Part shown: one piece after another, positions 25,210 through 34,333 of the stretch
Numbering within the stretch: the stretch's first letter is position 1
How the letters are laid out: each line of letters opens with the position of its first letter
Assembly (NCBI GenBank): GCA_942493035.1
Contig: OW818666.1
Location: forward strand, 1 to 64,000
DNA: 64,000 nucleotides
Reading direction: 5' to 3'
DNA from: WRGT01 sp942493035
GTDB lineage: Bacteria > Spirochaetota > UBA4802 > UBA5550
Translations under genes and position numbers: made by a program
The notes under the pieces: generated by a model
Seen by the model: the letters and a program-made list of their open reading frames with translations, nothing else
Database searches by the model: none
What the model was told of the DNA's origin: nothing

Positions 25210-25541
25210 AACAGGCTGCATTGGCAGTATAGTGCCCGTAAGATACTTTTAATATTCGGATAATATTGATAATTATCACTTTACTGCAGTTCATAGTTAT
25301 AATTTTTATTTGATTTAAAGCTTTTCATAATAGACAACTTTTGGCCTCCTATTACCCGCAATTTTTCCTGTTTTTATGTCACTTTATCCTTATGAATAAC
25401 TCAAATTATACCGATACTATGAATGGCGCGAATCAGATTTTTTTTCTGGATTGAGCCTTTAATTTTTAGTTTTAAACCGGCAGGAGATATATAATAAGAA
25501 TAGCTCTTTCCGGAGTGTTTGAGTTTGAAAAGGGGGAGAAG

Positions 25542-27548
25542 ATGCCGGTAACAATGGGCGGAATGGCATCGGGGATGGACACCGATTCCATAATAAGCAA
25601 GCTTGTGGATGTTGAATCTCAGCCGATAAAACAGCTGCAGAGAGGAAAACTTGTTAACAGCAGGAAGAAAGAGGCTCTTAACAAGCTGAGTACAACTCTT
25701 AAAGATCTTGATAGTAAATCTAGAGATCTTTACGGATTCAGGGCTTCTTATGACGAAAAAAAGGCAATTTCATCTGATCCTGCTATAATTGAAGCTGTTG
25801 CATCTAAGCAGGCTGACGCAGGATTAAAAAAAATTGAAGTACTTCAGCTCGCTTCGTTTCATAAAATTTCTACTGATAAAATTGATTCTGAAAAAAAACT
25901 CCCTTCGGGGAAGATTACTATAGATGTTAACGGAGTAGAAAAAAGTATTACTTTCAAAGGGGGAAAGCTTAAAGCTCTGAATGAAGCAATCAATGATGAA
26001 GCTTTTTCATTAGTTGCATCTGATTATGTAAATACCGAGGAGAAGAGTTTTATCATTGGCCTTACTTCGAAGGTTGCAGGGAAGAAGGGTGAGATTAAAA
26101 TTACAGGGAGTGAGGAACTTCTTAAAGAAGCAGGTTTTATTATCGGAGAGAAGGTCAAGAGCCAGGATGATACACCCGTGGTTTTCGATAGGAAATTTTT
26201 TTCAAGCTATGAAGGTGAAAAAAAGCCGGAGGGACAGAATGGAACTCTTGGTGTGGGCGTTGACGGAAAAGAGATTAACCTGAAGGGATTTTTATGGCAG
26301 GAGTATGAAATTCCGGTTAAGGCCGATATTAAAAAAGATAGTACATTGAAATTCGGTTTCATTTATAAGAAAGAGATCGATGAGGGTGTGCCGTATATGA
26401 TTGAAACCGGTCCTGAAGATGAAATTAATGTAAAAGGTATTACTCTGAAGAGTTATAATGTTTCCAGAACCAGGCCTCTCTCCAGAAAAGAGGAGAAGAA
26501 ATTTGATTCTTTGACCGGTGTGGGCGTTATTGCCATGGATAACGGGAAAAGAATTGAGAAGATATATCCTGTTGAAGCCGACGCGGCTAAGAATCAGGAA
26601 ATTCCAGTAGGGAGAGATTTTGACGGCAAGCAGATTTCAAGACTGGTTTTTTATAATAATGATGGAGAGGTATCATTCTCTGAACCTGTTATATCAACGC
26701 CGGTTAAAACTAAGGGTGAATTCGAATTAAAAAATATAGTTGCGGAAGCTTCAAATGCTAAATTAAAAATTGATGGACTGGAAATTGAGAGGGATAAGAA
26801 TGACGGTCTTACTGATGTAGTTAAAGGACTTACTCTGACACTTAAGCAGAAGACTGTAGCTCCGATAGAAATGAAAATATCACCGGATATTGACAAACCT
26901 ATTCTGAAAATAAAAGCCTTTGTTGACTCCTATAACTATTATATGGATTTGAACAAAAGTCTGACAAAAACAGTAAAGGTCGATAAACCGGGCCAGGCGG
27001 ACAAACTTGATGAGAGCGGAATTTTTGTCGGAGATATGATGATGGTGCGGCTTGAAAATTCTATCAAAACTTCAGTAGGCGGGGCTTATTCCAGCAGGGA
27101 GGAGAAGCCAATAAAGATGTTTAACCAGATGGGGGTCTCCACGGGGAAACCTAACTCCAGCTGGGAAACAATCAAAGAAGGGAAGCTTGTAATGGATGAA
27201 GATGAGTTGCGTAAGGCAATTCTGGAAAATCCGGAAGGGGTGAAGAGTTTTTTCGGATCAGATACCGATGGTGATAATAAAATTGATAATGGTATGGCTT
27301 TTACACTTGTTAAAACTCTTGTGCCTTATATATCTTCAGGTAAAAATATTATTGCATCAAAAATTGAATTTGAAGATGACTCGATAAAGATGGCTAATGA
27401 GAAAATAAAGAAACACGAAACTCATCTGAAAACCTTTGAAGACAAATTGAGAAAGAAATTTGCTACAATGGAAAAATCAATATCAGGTTCAAAGGCTCAG
27501 CAGAACTGGATGAAAGGTCAGATGGGCGGTGGCGGCGGCGGAGAATAG
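25542..27548 (+). CDS. fliD: Flagellar filament cap protein FliD (HAP2)
   Basis: 668 residues from the ATG at 25542, chosen for its GGGGGAG ribosome site and because MPVTMGGMASGMDTDSIISK is the canonical FliD start. The N-terminal FliD domain (about 1-110) includes LVDVESQPIKQLQRGK; the C-terminal FliD domain (about 440-650) has ILKIKAFVDSYNYYMDL. The middle (about 200-430) is long and lysine-rich, as in spirochaetal FliD. The protein caps the growing filament and guides flagellin assembly. The C-terminus ends in a glycine run. The next gene starts 21 bases after. Confidence 0.93.
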   Translation: MPVTMGGMASGMDTDSIISKLVDVESQPIKQLQRGKLVNSRKKEALNKLSTTLKDLDSKSRDLYGFRASYDEKKAISSDPAIIEAVASKQADAGLKKIEVLQLASFHKISTDKIDSEKKLPSGKITIDVNGVEKSITFKGGKLKALNEAINDEAFSLVASDYVNTEEKSFIIGLTSKVAGKKGEIKITGSEELLKEAGFIIGEKVKSQDDTPVVFDRKFFSSYEGEKKPEGQNGTLGVGVDGKEINLKGFLWQEYEIPVKADIKKDSTLKFGFIYKKEIDEGVPYMIETGPEDEINVKGITLKSYNVSRTRPLSRKEEKKFDSLTGVGVIAMDNGKRIEKIYPVEADAAKNQEIPVGRDFDGKQISRLVFYNNDGEVSFSEPVISTPVKTKGEFELKNIVAEASNAKLKIDGLEIERDKNDGLTDVVKGLTLTLKQKTVAPIEMKISPDIDKPILKIKAFVDSYNYYMDLNKSLTKTVKVDKPGQADKLDESGIFVGDMMMVRLENSIKTSVGGAYSSREEKPIKMFNQMGVSTGKPNSSWETIKEGKLVMDEDELRKAILENPEGVKSFFGSDTDGDNKIDNGMAFTLVKTLVPYISSGKNIIASKIEFEDDSIKMANEKIKKHETHLKTFEDKLRKKFATMEKSISGSKAQQNWMKGQMGGGGGGE

Positions 27549-27569
27549 TAAAACCCGGAGGAATGGTTT

Positions 27570-28565
27570 ATGGAAATAAGGATAAATAATTATCCAGTTG
27601 AGATTGTGCTTGAAAATGAAAAAACCGTAAAGGATGTAATTGCGTCAATTACAGGATGGATTAATCAGAAAAATCTGATATTTGCAGGTATTGATATAGA
27701 TGGAGAGGAGTATCATGTTGATGACGCGCCGGATCTTTTAATCGAGAATGTGAGTGCAATAAACTGTCTTGTTCAGTCAAGGGCTGATATCGTTTATGAA
27801 ACTGTAAATGAAGGTATATTTTATTGCGATAGAGTTATAGATTTTCTTCAGCATCTTGAAGAGGAGCCTATGGATACAGATGAACTTGATGATCTTGTTT
27901 CCGGTGTGGAATGGCTTCAGGAGGTGTTCCCCACTCTGTCTAGTCTGCTGGGGATGAATCTTGATGAGATTAAGTACCGTGATGCAACAGTTGGTCATTA
28001 TGTAAAATTGCTTGATGATCTTAGACACAGAGTTGTAAAATTTATTGCCGAAATGAAAGATGACGGTGAGATAGATATTGAAGACTCTCTCTTTATCAAT
28101 CTAAAAGAAATATTTCACATTTTCCTTGTAAGCGAGGAGATGAAGAGACTTATTATTGATAGTATCGATTCACCGGATGTTTTAATAAATTCACTCAAAG
28201 AGATAAAGGATCAGCTTCCGGGTCAGAAGGCGATTCTTGAAAAGGCTGCAGTTTCGTATCAGACCGGTAATGACAGTCAGGGAATGGAACAGCTTTTTAG
28301 TTTTATAGATTTTATGTTTAACTACACAAGAACCTGTTACCAGATCTCTCCTGTGTTCGATATTGCCCTTAAAGATATTATGATCGGGGACGAATCACTG
28401 GAAGAGAAGAACCGTGAACTTCAGATTCTCCTCAATGAAACAGTGGATATCATGGAGAATAATGACATGATAAGTCTGGCGGATATTCTTGAGTATGAAA
28501 TTGCGGAAAGTATGGAGAATCTTGAGCAGTATATAGATCTTCTCCTTGAAAAAATTATACATTAG
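27570..28565 (+). CDS. Conserved-looking flagellar-cluster protein of unknown function
   Basis: 331 residues, no recognised domain. The first 75 residues look like a ubiquitin-like beta-grasp (EIRINNYPVEIVLENEKTVK, then LIFAGIDIDGEEYHVDD). The rest is strongly acidic and helical, without signal peptide or membrane segment. The position, 21 bases after fliD, is where other bacteria place fliS; I recall spirochaetes having an uncharacterised gene after fliD, which may be this family. A cytoplasmic chaperone or assembly factor for FliD or flagellin is a reasonable guess, not shown by sequence. The start has a CCGGAGGAA ribosome site. Confidence 0.75.
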   Translation: MEIRINNYPVEIVLENEKTVKDVIASITGWINQKNLIFAGIDIDGEEYHVDDAPDLLIENVSAINCLVQSRADIVYETVNEGIFYCDRVIDFLQHLEEEPMDTDELDDLVSGVEWLQEVFPTLSSLLGMNLDEIKYRDATVGHYVKLLDDLRHRVVKFIAEMKDDGEIDIEDSLFINLKEIFHIFLVSEEMKRLIIDSIDSPDVLINSLKEIKDQLPGQKAILEKAAVSYQTGNDSQGMEQLFSFIDFMFNYTRTCYQISPVFDIALKDIMIGDESLEEKNRELQILLNETVDIMENNDMISLADILEYEIAESMENLEQYIDLLLEKIIH

Positions 28566-28671
28566 AGTCTGCGGTTCTCCAGGCATCTTAATATATTTAT
28601 ATGCGGGATGGAAATGGATATTGTAGCGATGAATCAGAGAGAGAAAATAATATATTCATAAAGGTTTATTT

Positions 28672-28968
28672 GTGAAAATAGAAAAAGATAAGCGCAGACA
28701 TGAAAGAATGGATATTAATCAGAAGCTTGAGCTTTCAACCAGTGAAGGTGCGGTTCTTCAAGTGCAGGGTATTAATGTCAGTGAGAGCGGCCTGCTGTGC
28801 CGTTCGGATGAAGATGTGCCCATCGGCACTTTTGTATTATTTAAGCTTTTAATACCTTCCGGAAAATCCGCCATGCTGATCCCCTGTGAAGGTATTATTT
28901 TAAGATCGGTGGAAAAAGACGGGAAGTTTGATATTGTCGTTGATTTTACCGATTCCGGAATCTGCTGA
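28672..28968 (+). CDS. PilZ domain protein
   Basis: 98 residues starting at a GTG with an AAAGG site nine bases upstream. A single PilZ domain: the c-di-GMP-binding RxxxR motif is in KRRHERMDI and the D/NxSxxG motif in INVSESGLL. It should bind cyclic di-GMP and is placed right after the flagellar genes, so a motility-control role (as with YcgR) is likely, but no YcgR N-terminal domain is present. The protein ends shortly after the barrel. Confidence 0.87.
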   Translation: MKIEKDKRRHERMDINQKLELSTSEGAVLQVQGINVSESGLLCRSDEDVPIGTFVLFKLLIPSGKSAMLIPCEGIILRSVEKDGKFDIVVDFTDSGIC

Positions 28969-29016
28969 AAACTGAATTTGTAAAAATCATCCGGCGAATA
29001 TTAATGTGTAATTTAT

Positions 29017-29052
29017 CAGCTGAAGAGATTTTAAATGAATTCTCTTCAGCTG
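29017..29052. terminator. Bidirectional terminator between the PilZ gene and the converging gene
   Basis: A 12-bp perfect stem (29017-29028 with 29041-29052; CAGCTGAAGAGA and complement) with a 12-base loop, followed by TTTCAGTCAGTTTTTATT. It lies between converging genes. Confidence 0.8.
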
Positions 29053-29065
29053 TTTCAGTCAGTTT

Positions 29066-30829
29066 TTATTCATTTACATCAGGTTGTTCCGGAGTGTACA
29101 CCGGCTGTCCGGTGTTGATCTGACGCATTCTCTGCTCGTTGACGAATTTAACCATGTCGGTTATCATCTTTATCGATATCTGATATTTGTTGAATGATAT
29201 TCCTTTGCTGTATCTTGCTGAAGCTGTGATGATCCTGTCTTCAGGGGACAGGGTTTTCATCATTTTTAGTGTATCGTCAATAGCCGGGTTGGTCTCTTTG
29301 CTCTCCATTGATTGACTCAGAACTGCAATTTTCTCGACTAAACCGATTACGTCGAAATCCATATACGAATCCATTCCCGGTCCGAATGTCTTCATTGATT
29401 GGAGCACTAAAGCAGAACCCCCGGTTTTAGTATTTGTTATTATTTTATCCAGAACCTGCGGACTTGTTGAGCTTACAATATATCCGTTAGCTACTGCATA
29501 CTCCATGCTGAACTCTTCCCCGAACATTTTCTGTATCAGGTTTTTTTCCTGTTCACTCATTTTTGAGTAATCCATTTTAAAAATATATTTGTGTACATCG
29601 TACCCACTGCTTTTACGTACATTTTTTTCCATCGTATATGTAGCGGCACCGGCTGTTCCGTTCCCCATTTTCTCTATGGCGGAGTTGTATATTTTAATGA
29701 ATTTTTCATTCATCAACTGATGATCCTCGGGGCTTCTGTCAGTCGATGCTGCAAGGTGTATTTCGAGTCTGGAGGATTTATCGAAGCCGTATACAACCGC
29801 AAACTGTCCAAGATAGAAATCGAGAAATTTTTTATACTCTTCGATAAGTGTCAGATCCAGATCTTTCTTTACAGCCGGATCTTTTTTTATTGCTCCGCTA
29901 ACGATGCTGTCCAGAAATACTTTAAACCGCTTCATGTCGAAATACCCGGCATATGTCAGATCACCTTTTCCCGGCAGCAGGGAAAGGCATTTGTTGACTC
30001 CTGGAGCTTCACCGTCATAGAAGCTGTTGAGCGGAGTTCCCTGTTTTGCCGAGTGCTCGCTGGAGAAAATTAAACTTTTTTCATTTAGAGATATGTCGAA
30101 CTGATAATCTTTGGACTGCATTGCTATGTCCAGTATCCCGTATGCAAATAATTTACCCATTGCTATAAATGGAGCATTCTTTTTTGTCTGTTCAATATCC
30201 TGAGATTGCTGCTCCTGCATTGACTGTATAGTTTTTGTGAAACCGTTGATTTCTTTGCTGTATGCTGACATAACTGTGTCTATTTTTAACTGAAAACGGA
30301 TATCGCTTTTGAGTTTTTGAGCAGTGATTTTTTTATACAAACCGGTTTCTTTTTGAGCATCAGCAATTGCCGGTTTCTTATTGCCTATAATGAGCATATT
30401 ATCTTTTATGATGCCGGGCATATTCATGTTATCAAATATCTTTTTATATCGGGCTTTATCTTTAGCAGGGAAAAAAACTGCATATGATATATTCTCCCTG
30501 CTGTTTACCGCTGCTTTATCAGCAGGAGTCTGCTGGAAAATCATCATCACCATAGGTTTAGTACGGTCAATGTTTTCGAATTTAGGATCTCCAAGAAGAG
30601 CACCAGCCTGTCCCTTAAGCGCTCCTGGTTTAAACTGAGCCGGATCTATGGCAGCAGCAATTTTTTCCATCCGGTCAAGTGTCTGAACAATATCCGGAAT
30701 GACGATATAGCCGAGTAGTTTTCCCGGTTTTTCATCTGTATATGCATTTACCCCTGTAAGCAGAAAAAGAATGCAGATCAATGGAGTAATGTACTTTTTT
30801 CTTACGGAACTTAGCAATTCTGTTTTCAT
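29066..30829 (-). CDS. Exported protein of unknown function (DUF3352-like)
   Basis: 587 residues from the ATG at 30829 (AAGGA site; longer frame has no support). A signal peptide, CILFLLTGVNAYTDE, ends near residue 33. The mature protein starts LLGYIVIPDIVQTLDRM and keeps segments like FAVVYGFDKSSRLEIHLAAS and NGYIVSSTSPQVLDKII, resembling the exported protein at 12389-14041 in layout. The middle has a Gln/Lys-rich helical stretch (QSMQEQQSQDIEQTKKN). The C-terminus is acidic. Likely periplasmic or outer-membrane associated; no enzyme motif was recognised. It is a single-gene unit. Confidence 0.75.
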   Translation of the reverse strand: MKTELLSSVRKKYITPLICILFLLTGVNAYTDEKPGKLLGYIVIPDIVQTLDRMEKIAAAIDPAQFKPGALKGQAGALLGDPKFENIDRTKPMVMMIFQQTPADKAAVNSRENISYAVFFPAKDKARYKKIFDNMNMPGIIKDNMLIIGNKKPAIADAQKETGLYKKITAQKLKSDIRFQLKIDTVMSAYSKEINGFTKTIQSMQEQQSQDIEQTKKNAPFIAMGKLFAYGILDIAMQSKDYQFDISLNEKSLIFSSEHSAKQGTPLNSFYDGEAPGVNKCLSLLPGKGDLTYAGYFDMKRFKVFLDSIVSGAIKKDPAVKKDLDLTLIEEYKKFLDFYLGQFAVVYGFDKSSRLEIHLAASTDRSPEDHQLMNEKFIKIYNSAIEKMGNGTAGAATYTMEKNVRKSSGYDVHKYIFKMDYSKMSEQEKNLIQKMFGEEFSMEYAVANGYIVSSTSPQVLDKIITNTKTGGSALVLQSMKTFGPGMDSYMDFDVIGLVEKIAVLSQSMESKETNPAIDDTLKMMKTLSPEDRIITASARYSKGISFNKYQISIKMITDMVKFVNEQRMRQINTGQPVYTPEQPDVNE

Positions 30830-30895
30830 TATTTTTTCCTTATCAATAATTTTGGATGTTCTAATTTTATTCATATAATTTATCAGTAAAAAAAG

Positions 30896-30980
30896 GGAAC
30901 TGCTTAAAAACTGGTGGTATTTCATCTCCGACGCGCCACAGGCGCGACGGAGAGCAATTTCATTACCAATTTATGAGTAG
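30896..30980 (+). repeat. Family A palindromic repeat, copy 1
   Basis: The core is a 13-bp stem (30925-30937 with 30941-30953; one mismatch) with ACA loop: TCTCCGACGCGCC and near-complement. It is followed by GAGCAATTTCATTACCAATT and TATGAGTAG. Outer flanks are also partly complementary. Three more copies in the window have the same orientation. Confidence 0.85.
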
Positions 30981-31028
30981 ATTCCAAAAAAGTTTTATTT
31001 CCCGCCGTCGAAGGCGGCGAGGATATAT
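30981..31028 (+). repeat. Family B repeat, copy 1
   Basis: Directly abuts family A copy 1. AAAAAAGTTTTATTTC leads into a GCCGTCGAAGGC hairpin and GGCGAGGATATAT, the shared end of family B. The A-B junction suggests a composite unit. The rest of the 443-base gap has the argH promoter. Confidence 0.75.
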
Positions 31029-31204
31029 TAAAATATTAACACTGATAATTTACAGAATACTGAAGCAGATTCTACAACAGTATTCAAATAATGAGAATAA
31101 ATTAAAATAAAATGTCAAGAAAGTTACGCGATTGTCCTCAGTTATTGCTGTAAGTACTCATAAAACATATTATTGTTCATGATCTGCTGGTGCGCTTAAT
31201 TTTC

Positions 31205-31233
31205 TTGACATGGTTTTCTGTTTTCAGTTTAAT
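31205..31233 (+). promoter_or_regulatory. SigmaA-type promoter of argH
   Basis: TTGACA (31205-31210), 17-base spacer, TTTAAT (31228-31233): near-consensus. The -35 lies in the right arm (31201-31211) of an 11-bp inverted repeat whose left arm, ATGTCAAGAAA, is at 31112-31122. The left arm would place a TTGACA on the minus strand for the divergent gene. Confidence 0.75.
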
Positions 31234-31272
31234 ATTTTATTGTTAATAATTTACAAACTCAGGTGATATGCT

Positions 31273-32667
31273 ATGACCGTTAAACAGGAAAAAAAACTAT
31301 GGGGCGGGAGATTCTCCGGCGGCTCCTCCGATATAACTGAAAGAATTTCAAAGTCGATTCATTTTGATTCAAGACTATACAGGCAGGATATAAGAGGATC
31401 AATTGCTCACGCGAAGATGCTTCATTCCATGGGGATACTTGACGCGAAAGAGCTTAACGATATCATCACAGGACTTGAAAAAATAAAGTCCGAAATTGAA
31501 TCGGGAACATTCGAATTCCTCTCTTCGAGAGAGGATATTCATATGAACATAGAAGCTGCTTTGACCGAACGGATTGGTGATGCAGGGAAAAAACTTCATA
31601 CCGGACGTTCACGAAATGATCAGGTTGCTCTTGATGTTAGAATGTATATTATTGATGAGTCTGAGCAGATAATGTTTTTTATCAACAGGCTTATATCTCT
31701 GCTTGTTGAGACTGCTGAGAAAAATATTGAAGTGCTCATGCCGGGATATACTCACATGCAGGTTGCTCAGCCGGTGCGATTCAGCCATCACATGCTGATC
31801 TACGCATGGCAGCTTCTGCGTGACAGAAAGAGACTGGAGAATTCTGTTGAAGCATGTAAAAGTCTTCCACTGGGGAGCGGCGCCCTGGCTGGAGTGAATT
31901 ATAAAAATGACAGAGAGTTTCTGAAGAACGAACTCGGATTCAACGAAGTTATAATGAATTCAATGGATGCGGTTAGCGATAGAGACTTTGCTCTTGACTT
32001 TCTGTATTTCGCGTCAGTGCTTGGAATGCATCTTTCACGTTTCTGTGAAGAGCTTATTTTGTGGTCAACATCGGAGTTTAATTTTATAAGACTTTCCGAT
32101 TCCGTAACAACAGGTTCATCCATCATGCCCCAGAAAAGAAATCCTGATGTGGCAGAACTCATAAGAGGTAAGAGCGGCAGAGTCTACGGTAATCTGTTTT
32201 CTTTGCTTACAATTCTGAAGGGGCTCCCCATGACCTATAACAGAGATATGCAGGAGGACAAAGAGCCTCTATTCGATTCCATTGATACTGTTAATCTTGC
32301 GCTTGAAGGTATGATTGAAATGATCAGCGGCCTTGAGGTTAAACACGAAAGAATGAGGGGGGCCGTTTACAGCAACTTTTCAACTGCAACGGATCTTGCA
32401 GATTATCTTGTCAGGAAGGGGCTCCCGTTCCGGGAGTGTCATGAAATTTCGGGAAGTATAGTCCGTTATTGTGAAACCGGTAATAAAGATTTTTTTAAAC
32501 TCTCGCTTGATGAATTGAAAAAATTTTCACCGGTGTTTGATGAGGAGATTATTCAGATTCTCGACCCTGCAGGTGCCGCCGAAAGAAAACTCTCAGCAGG
32601 GAGTACTTCCAGATTTGAGATTATGAAACAGATAGAGATATTGAAGCAGAGAACAGGTAATCTCTGA
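31273..32667 (+). CDS. argH: Argininosuccinate lyase
   Basis: 464 residues, the usual length. It splits argininosuccinate into arginine and fumarate, the last step of arginine synthesis. The N-terminus KLWGGRFSGG, the LHTGRSRNDQVALD segment and the fumarase/aspartase signature GSSIMPQKRNPD (Ser282/283 loop) are all intact, with the catalytic His in GYTHMQVAQP. No other arg genes are adjacent. The SanA-like gene starts one base after its stop, so the two share a message. Confidence 0.97.
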   Translation: MTVKQEKKLWGGRFSGGSSDITERISKSIHFDSRLYRQDIRGSIAHAKMLHSMGILDAKELNDIITGLEKIKSEIESGTFEFLSSREDIHMNIEAALTERIGDAGKKLHTGRSRNDQVALDVRMYIIDESEQIMFFINRLISLLVETAEKNIEVLMPGYTHMQVAQPVRFSHHMLIYAWQLLRDRKRLENSVEACKSLPLGSGALAGVNYKNDREFLKNELGFNEVIMNSMDAVSDRDFALDFLYFASVLGMHLSRFCEELILWSTSEFNFIRLSDSVTTGSSIMPQKRNPDVAELIRGKSGRVYGNLFSLLTILKGLPMTYNRDMQEDKEPLFDSIDTVNLALEGMIEMISGLEVKHERMRGAVYSNFSTATDLADYLVRKGLPFRECHEISGSIVRYCETGNKDFFKLSLDELKKFSPVFDEEIIQILDPAGAAERKLSAGSTSRFEIMKQIEILKQRTGNL

Positions 32668-32668
32668 C

Positions 32669-33343
32669 ATGAGGAAAAGATATAAGGTCGTTTCAATTTT
32701 AATTTCTGTATCCGTTCTATTTTCAATTCTCGTTATGATGATTGATGGTTATATAACTTCATTTGCGGCTCCGTACATTTTTGAAGAGTGGTATAAACTC
32801 CCGGTTACAAAATGCGGTCTTCTTCTTGGAACAAGCAAGTACAGAGCAAAAGGGGGGATCAATCCCTACTTCAGTGAGCGGCTTGATGCAGCAGCTGTTC
32901 TCTATCATTCAGGCAGAGTAAAATATATTATAGCAAGCGGTGACAATAGCGAGCTTAGTTATAATGAACCGCGTACAATGATGTCCGGACTGAAGGATAG
33001 GGGAATACCGTCAGAGAATATTTTTCTCGATTATGCAGGATTCAGGACTCTCGATTCTATTGTCAGGGCCAGGGAGATTTTCGGACAGGATTCGGTCATT
33101 GTCATTTCGCAGAGGTTTCATAACGAGCGGGCAGTTTATATTGGAAGAAGTTACGGCATTACTATATACGCTTATAATGCCAATGACAGCGAAGACATTT
33201 CAGATGTTTCGGTAAGGCTCCGGGAGGTCCTTGCCAGGTTTAAAGCTTTTATTGATGTTAAAATTATTATGGAACAGCCTAAATTTTTAGGGGATAAAAT
33301 ATTTATCCCGGAACCTGAAAATTCTAATATGAAAAAGCCCTGA
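32669..33343 (+). CDS. SanA/YdcF-like protein (DUF218)
   Basis: 224 residues. One N-terminal membrane helix (about 7-28), then the DUF218 fold: GLLLGTSKYR, ERLDAAAVLYHSGRVKYIIA SGDN and VVISQRFHNERAVYIGRSYG. This matches SanA (vancomycin high-temperature exclusion) proteins of the inner membrane, which affect envelope permeability in enterobacteria by an unknown mechanism. It starts one base after the argH stop and overlaps the end of the converging DUF3047 gene by 20 bases. Confidence 0.87.
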   Translation: MRKRYKVVSILISVSVLFSILVMMIDGYITSFAAPYIFEEWYKLPVTKCGLLLGTSKYRAKGGINPYFSERLDAAAVLYHSGRVKYIIASGDNSELSYNEPRTMMSGLKDRGIPSENIFLDYAGFRTLDSIVRAREIFGQDSVIVISQRFHNERAVYIGRSYGITIYAYNANDSEDISDVSVRLREVLARFKAFIDVKIIMEQPKFLGDKIFIPEPENSNMKKP

Positions 33344-34085
33344 TGTTGTCATAATCCGCTTCCGCTTCGCTGTTTGTTGTATTTGAATCGGTTAATATTC
33401 CAATTACAATCGGATTAAAATCGGGCTTAGCTCCGAAGTGAGTCTCATAGTCGGCTAAAACATTGCGTTTGAATGTGAGCCATTTCCCCAGATTATTTTT
33501 CCCTGAAGCAACTACTATATATTTTCCTTCGTAAAGAGCCATACCGAATCTTGTTATTTTTCTTGAAACAACAGTGCCGACTGGAAGAGTTGAGCTCCAT
33601 ACATATTTAATCCAGTTTGCCGGCTGATACTGCCATCCGGCAAATGGGACTCTTGATCTCTGGAAAACAACATATATCGATGCAGCTGAATCGTTGGTTG
33701 TTGTATCGGTTTCATTACCTCCGGTAGGCAGAACCCTGACCCGCCAATCCCAGCTGATATATGGATATGAAAATATATCCCAACTTACTTTGTTTCTGCC
33801 GATCAGATTGTTTTCGTTGACCTGTTTCCCTAACTGAACCATATAACGGGCGTTTACTGTTGATCCTTTCAGAAATTTACGTCCGTCTTCTTCAACTATT
33901 GAATATACAGATGAGGCTTGATTATAATCTTCTCTGTAATTCCAGTCGGGAAATGGCTTGCCGTTGTATTTCTGGAAATCCTCGATTATCAGAAATTGAG
34001 AATCTGAAAATGCATGTTCCTGCTGAAAAAAACCTGATATTATAATGAATAAAATAACACTCATGGTGATAATGAATTTACGCAT
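33324..34085 (-). CDS. Exported DUF3047 family protein
   Basis: 253 residues from the ATG at 34085; a TTG six bases upstream is a less likely start. A signal peptide ends near FFQQEHAFS. The DUF3047 features are there: IEDFQKYNGKPFPDWNYRED, SWDWRVRVLPTGGNETD, DSAASIYVVFQ and KYVWSSTLPVGTVV, ending in EAEADYDNIRAFSY. The fold is probably a beta-sandwich; the function is unknown. It converges on the sanA-like gene with a 20-base overlap at the 3' ends. Confidence 0.85.
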   Translation of the reverse strand: MRKFIITMSVILFIIISGFFQQEHAFSDSQFLIIEDFQKYNGKPFPDWNYREDYNQASSVYSIVEEDGRKFLKGSTVNARYMVQLGKQVNENNLIGRNKVSWDIFSYPYISWDWRVRVLPTGGNETDTTTNDSAASIYVVFQRSRVPFAGWQYQPANWIKYVWSSTLPVGTVVSRKITRFGMALYEGKYIVVASGKNNLGKWLTFKRNVLADYETHFGAKPDFNPIVIGILTDSNTTNSEAEADYDNIRAFSY

Positions 34086-34172
34086 AATCAAAGACCTCTT
34101 AAAAATAGTTTACTTTTTAATGTAAGAATAATTATATGCTTTTGTCCAGTGATAAAAAAAGTAATATTTAAT

Positions 34173-34299
34173 TTTTCGCCCCTATCCGCCCGATGGGCAC
34201 CTTTCCCCATGAATGGGAGAAAGGGGAAAACACAAGGTTTTCCAAATCTTCTCCTCCCATTCATGGGGGAGATGCCCGGCGGGCAGAGGGGGCGGAAAA
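34173..34299. repeat. Family D long inverted repeat (MITE- or REP-like)
   Basis: Arms of about 50 bases (34173-34223 and 34249-34299) are imperfect complements, with shared words CCCATGAATGGGAG and GATGCCCGGCGGGC/GCCCGATGGGCAC. An inner GGAAAAC/GTTTTCC stem fills the middle. The whole would fold into one large hairpin. Similar sequences are dispersed in many bacterial genomes. Located in a divergent gap. Confidence 0.8.
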
Positions 34300-34333
34300 G
34301 TGTTAAAATATAAATACTGCAAAAGAGAAAAAA

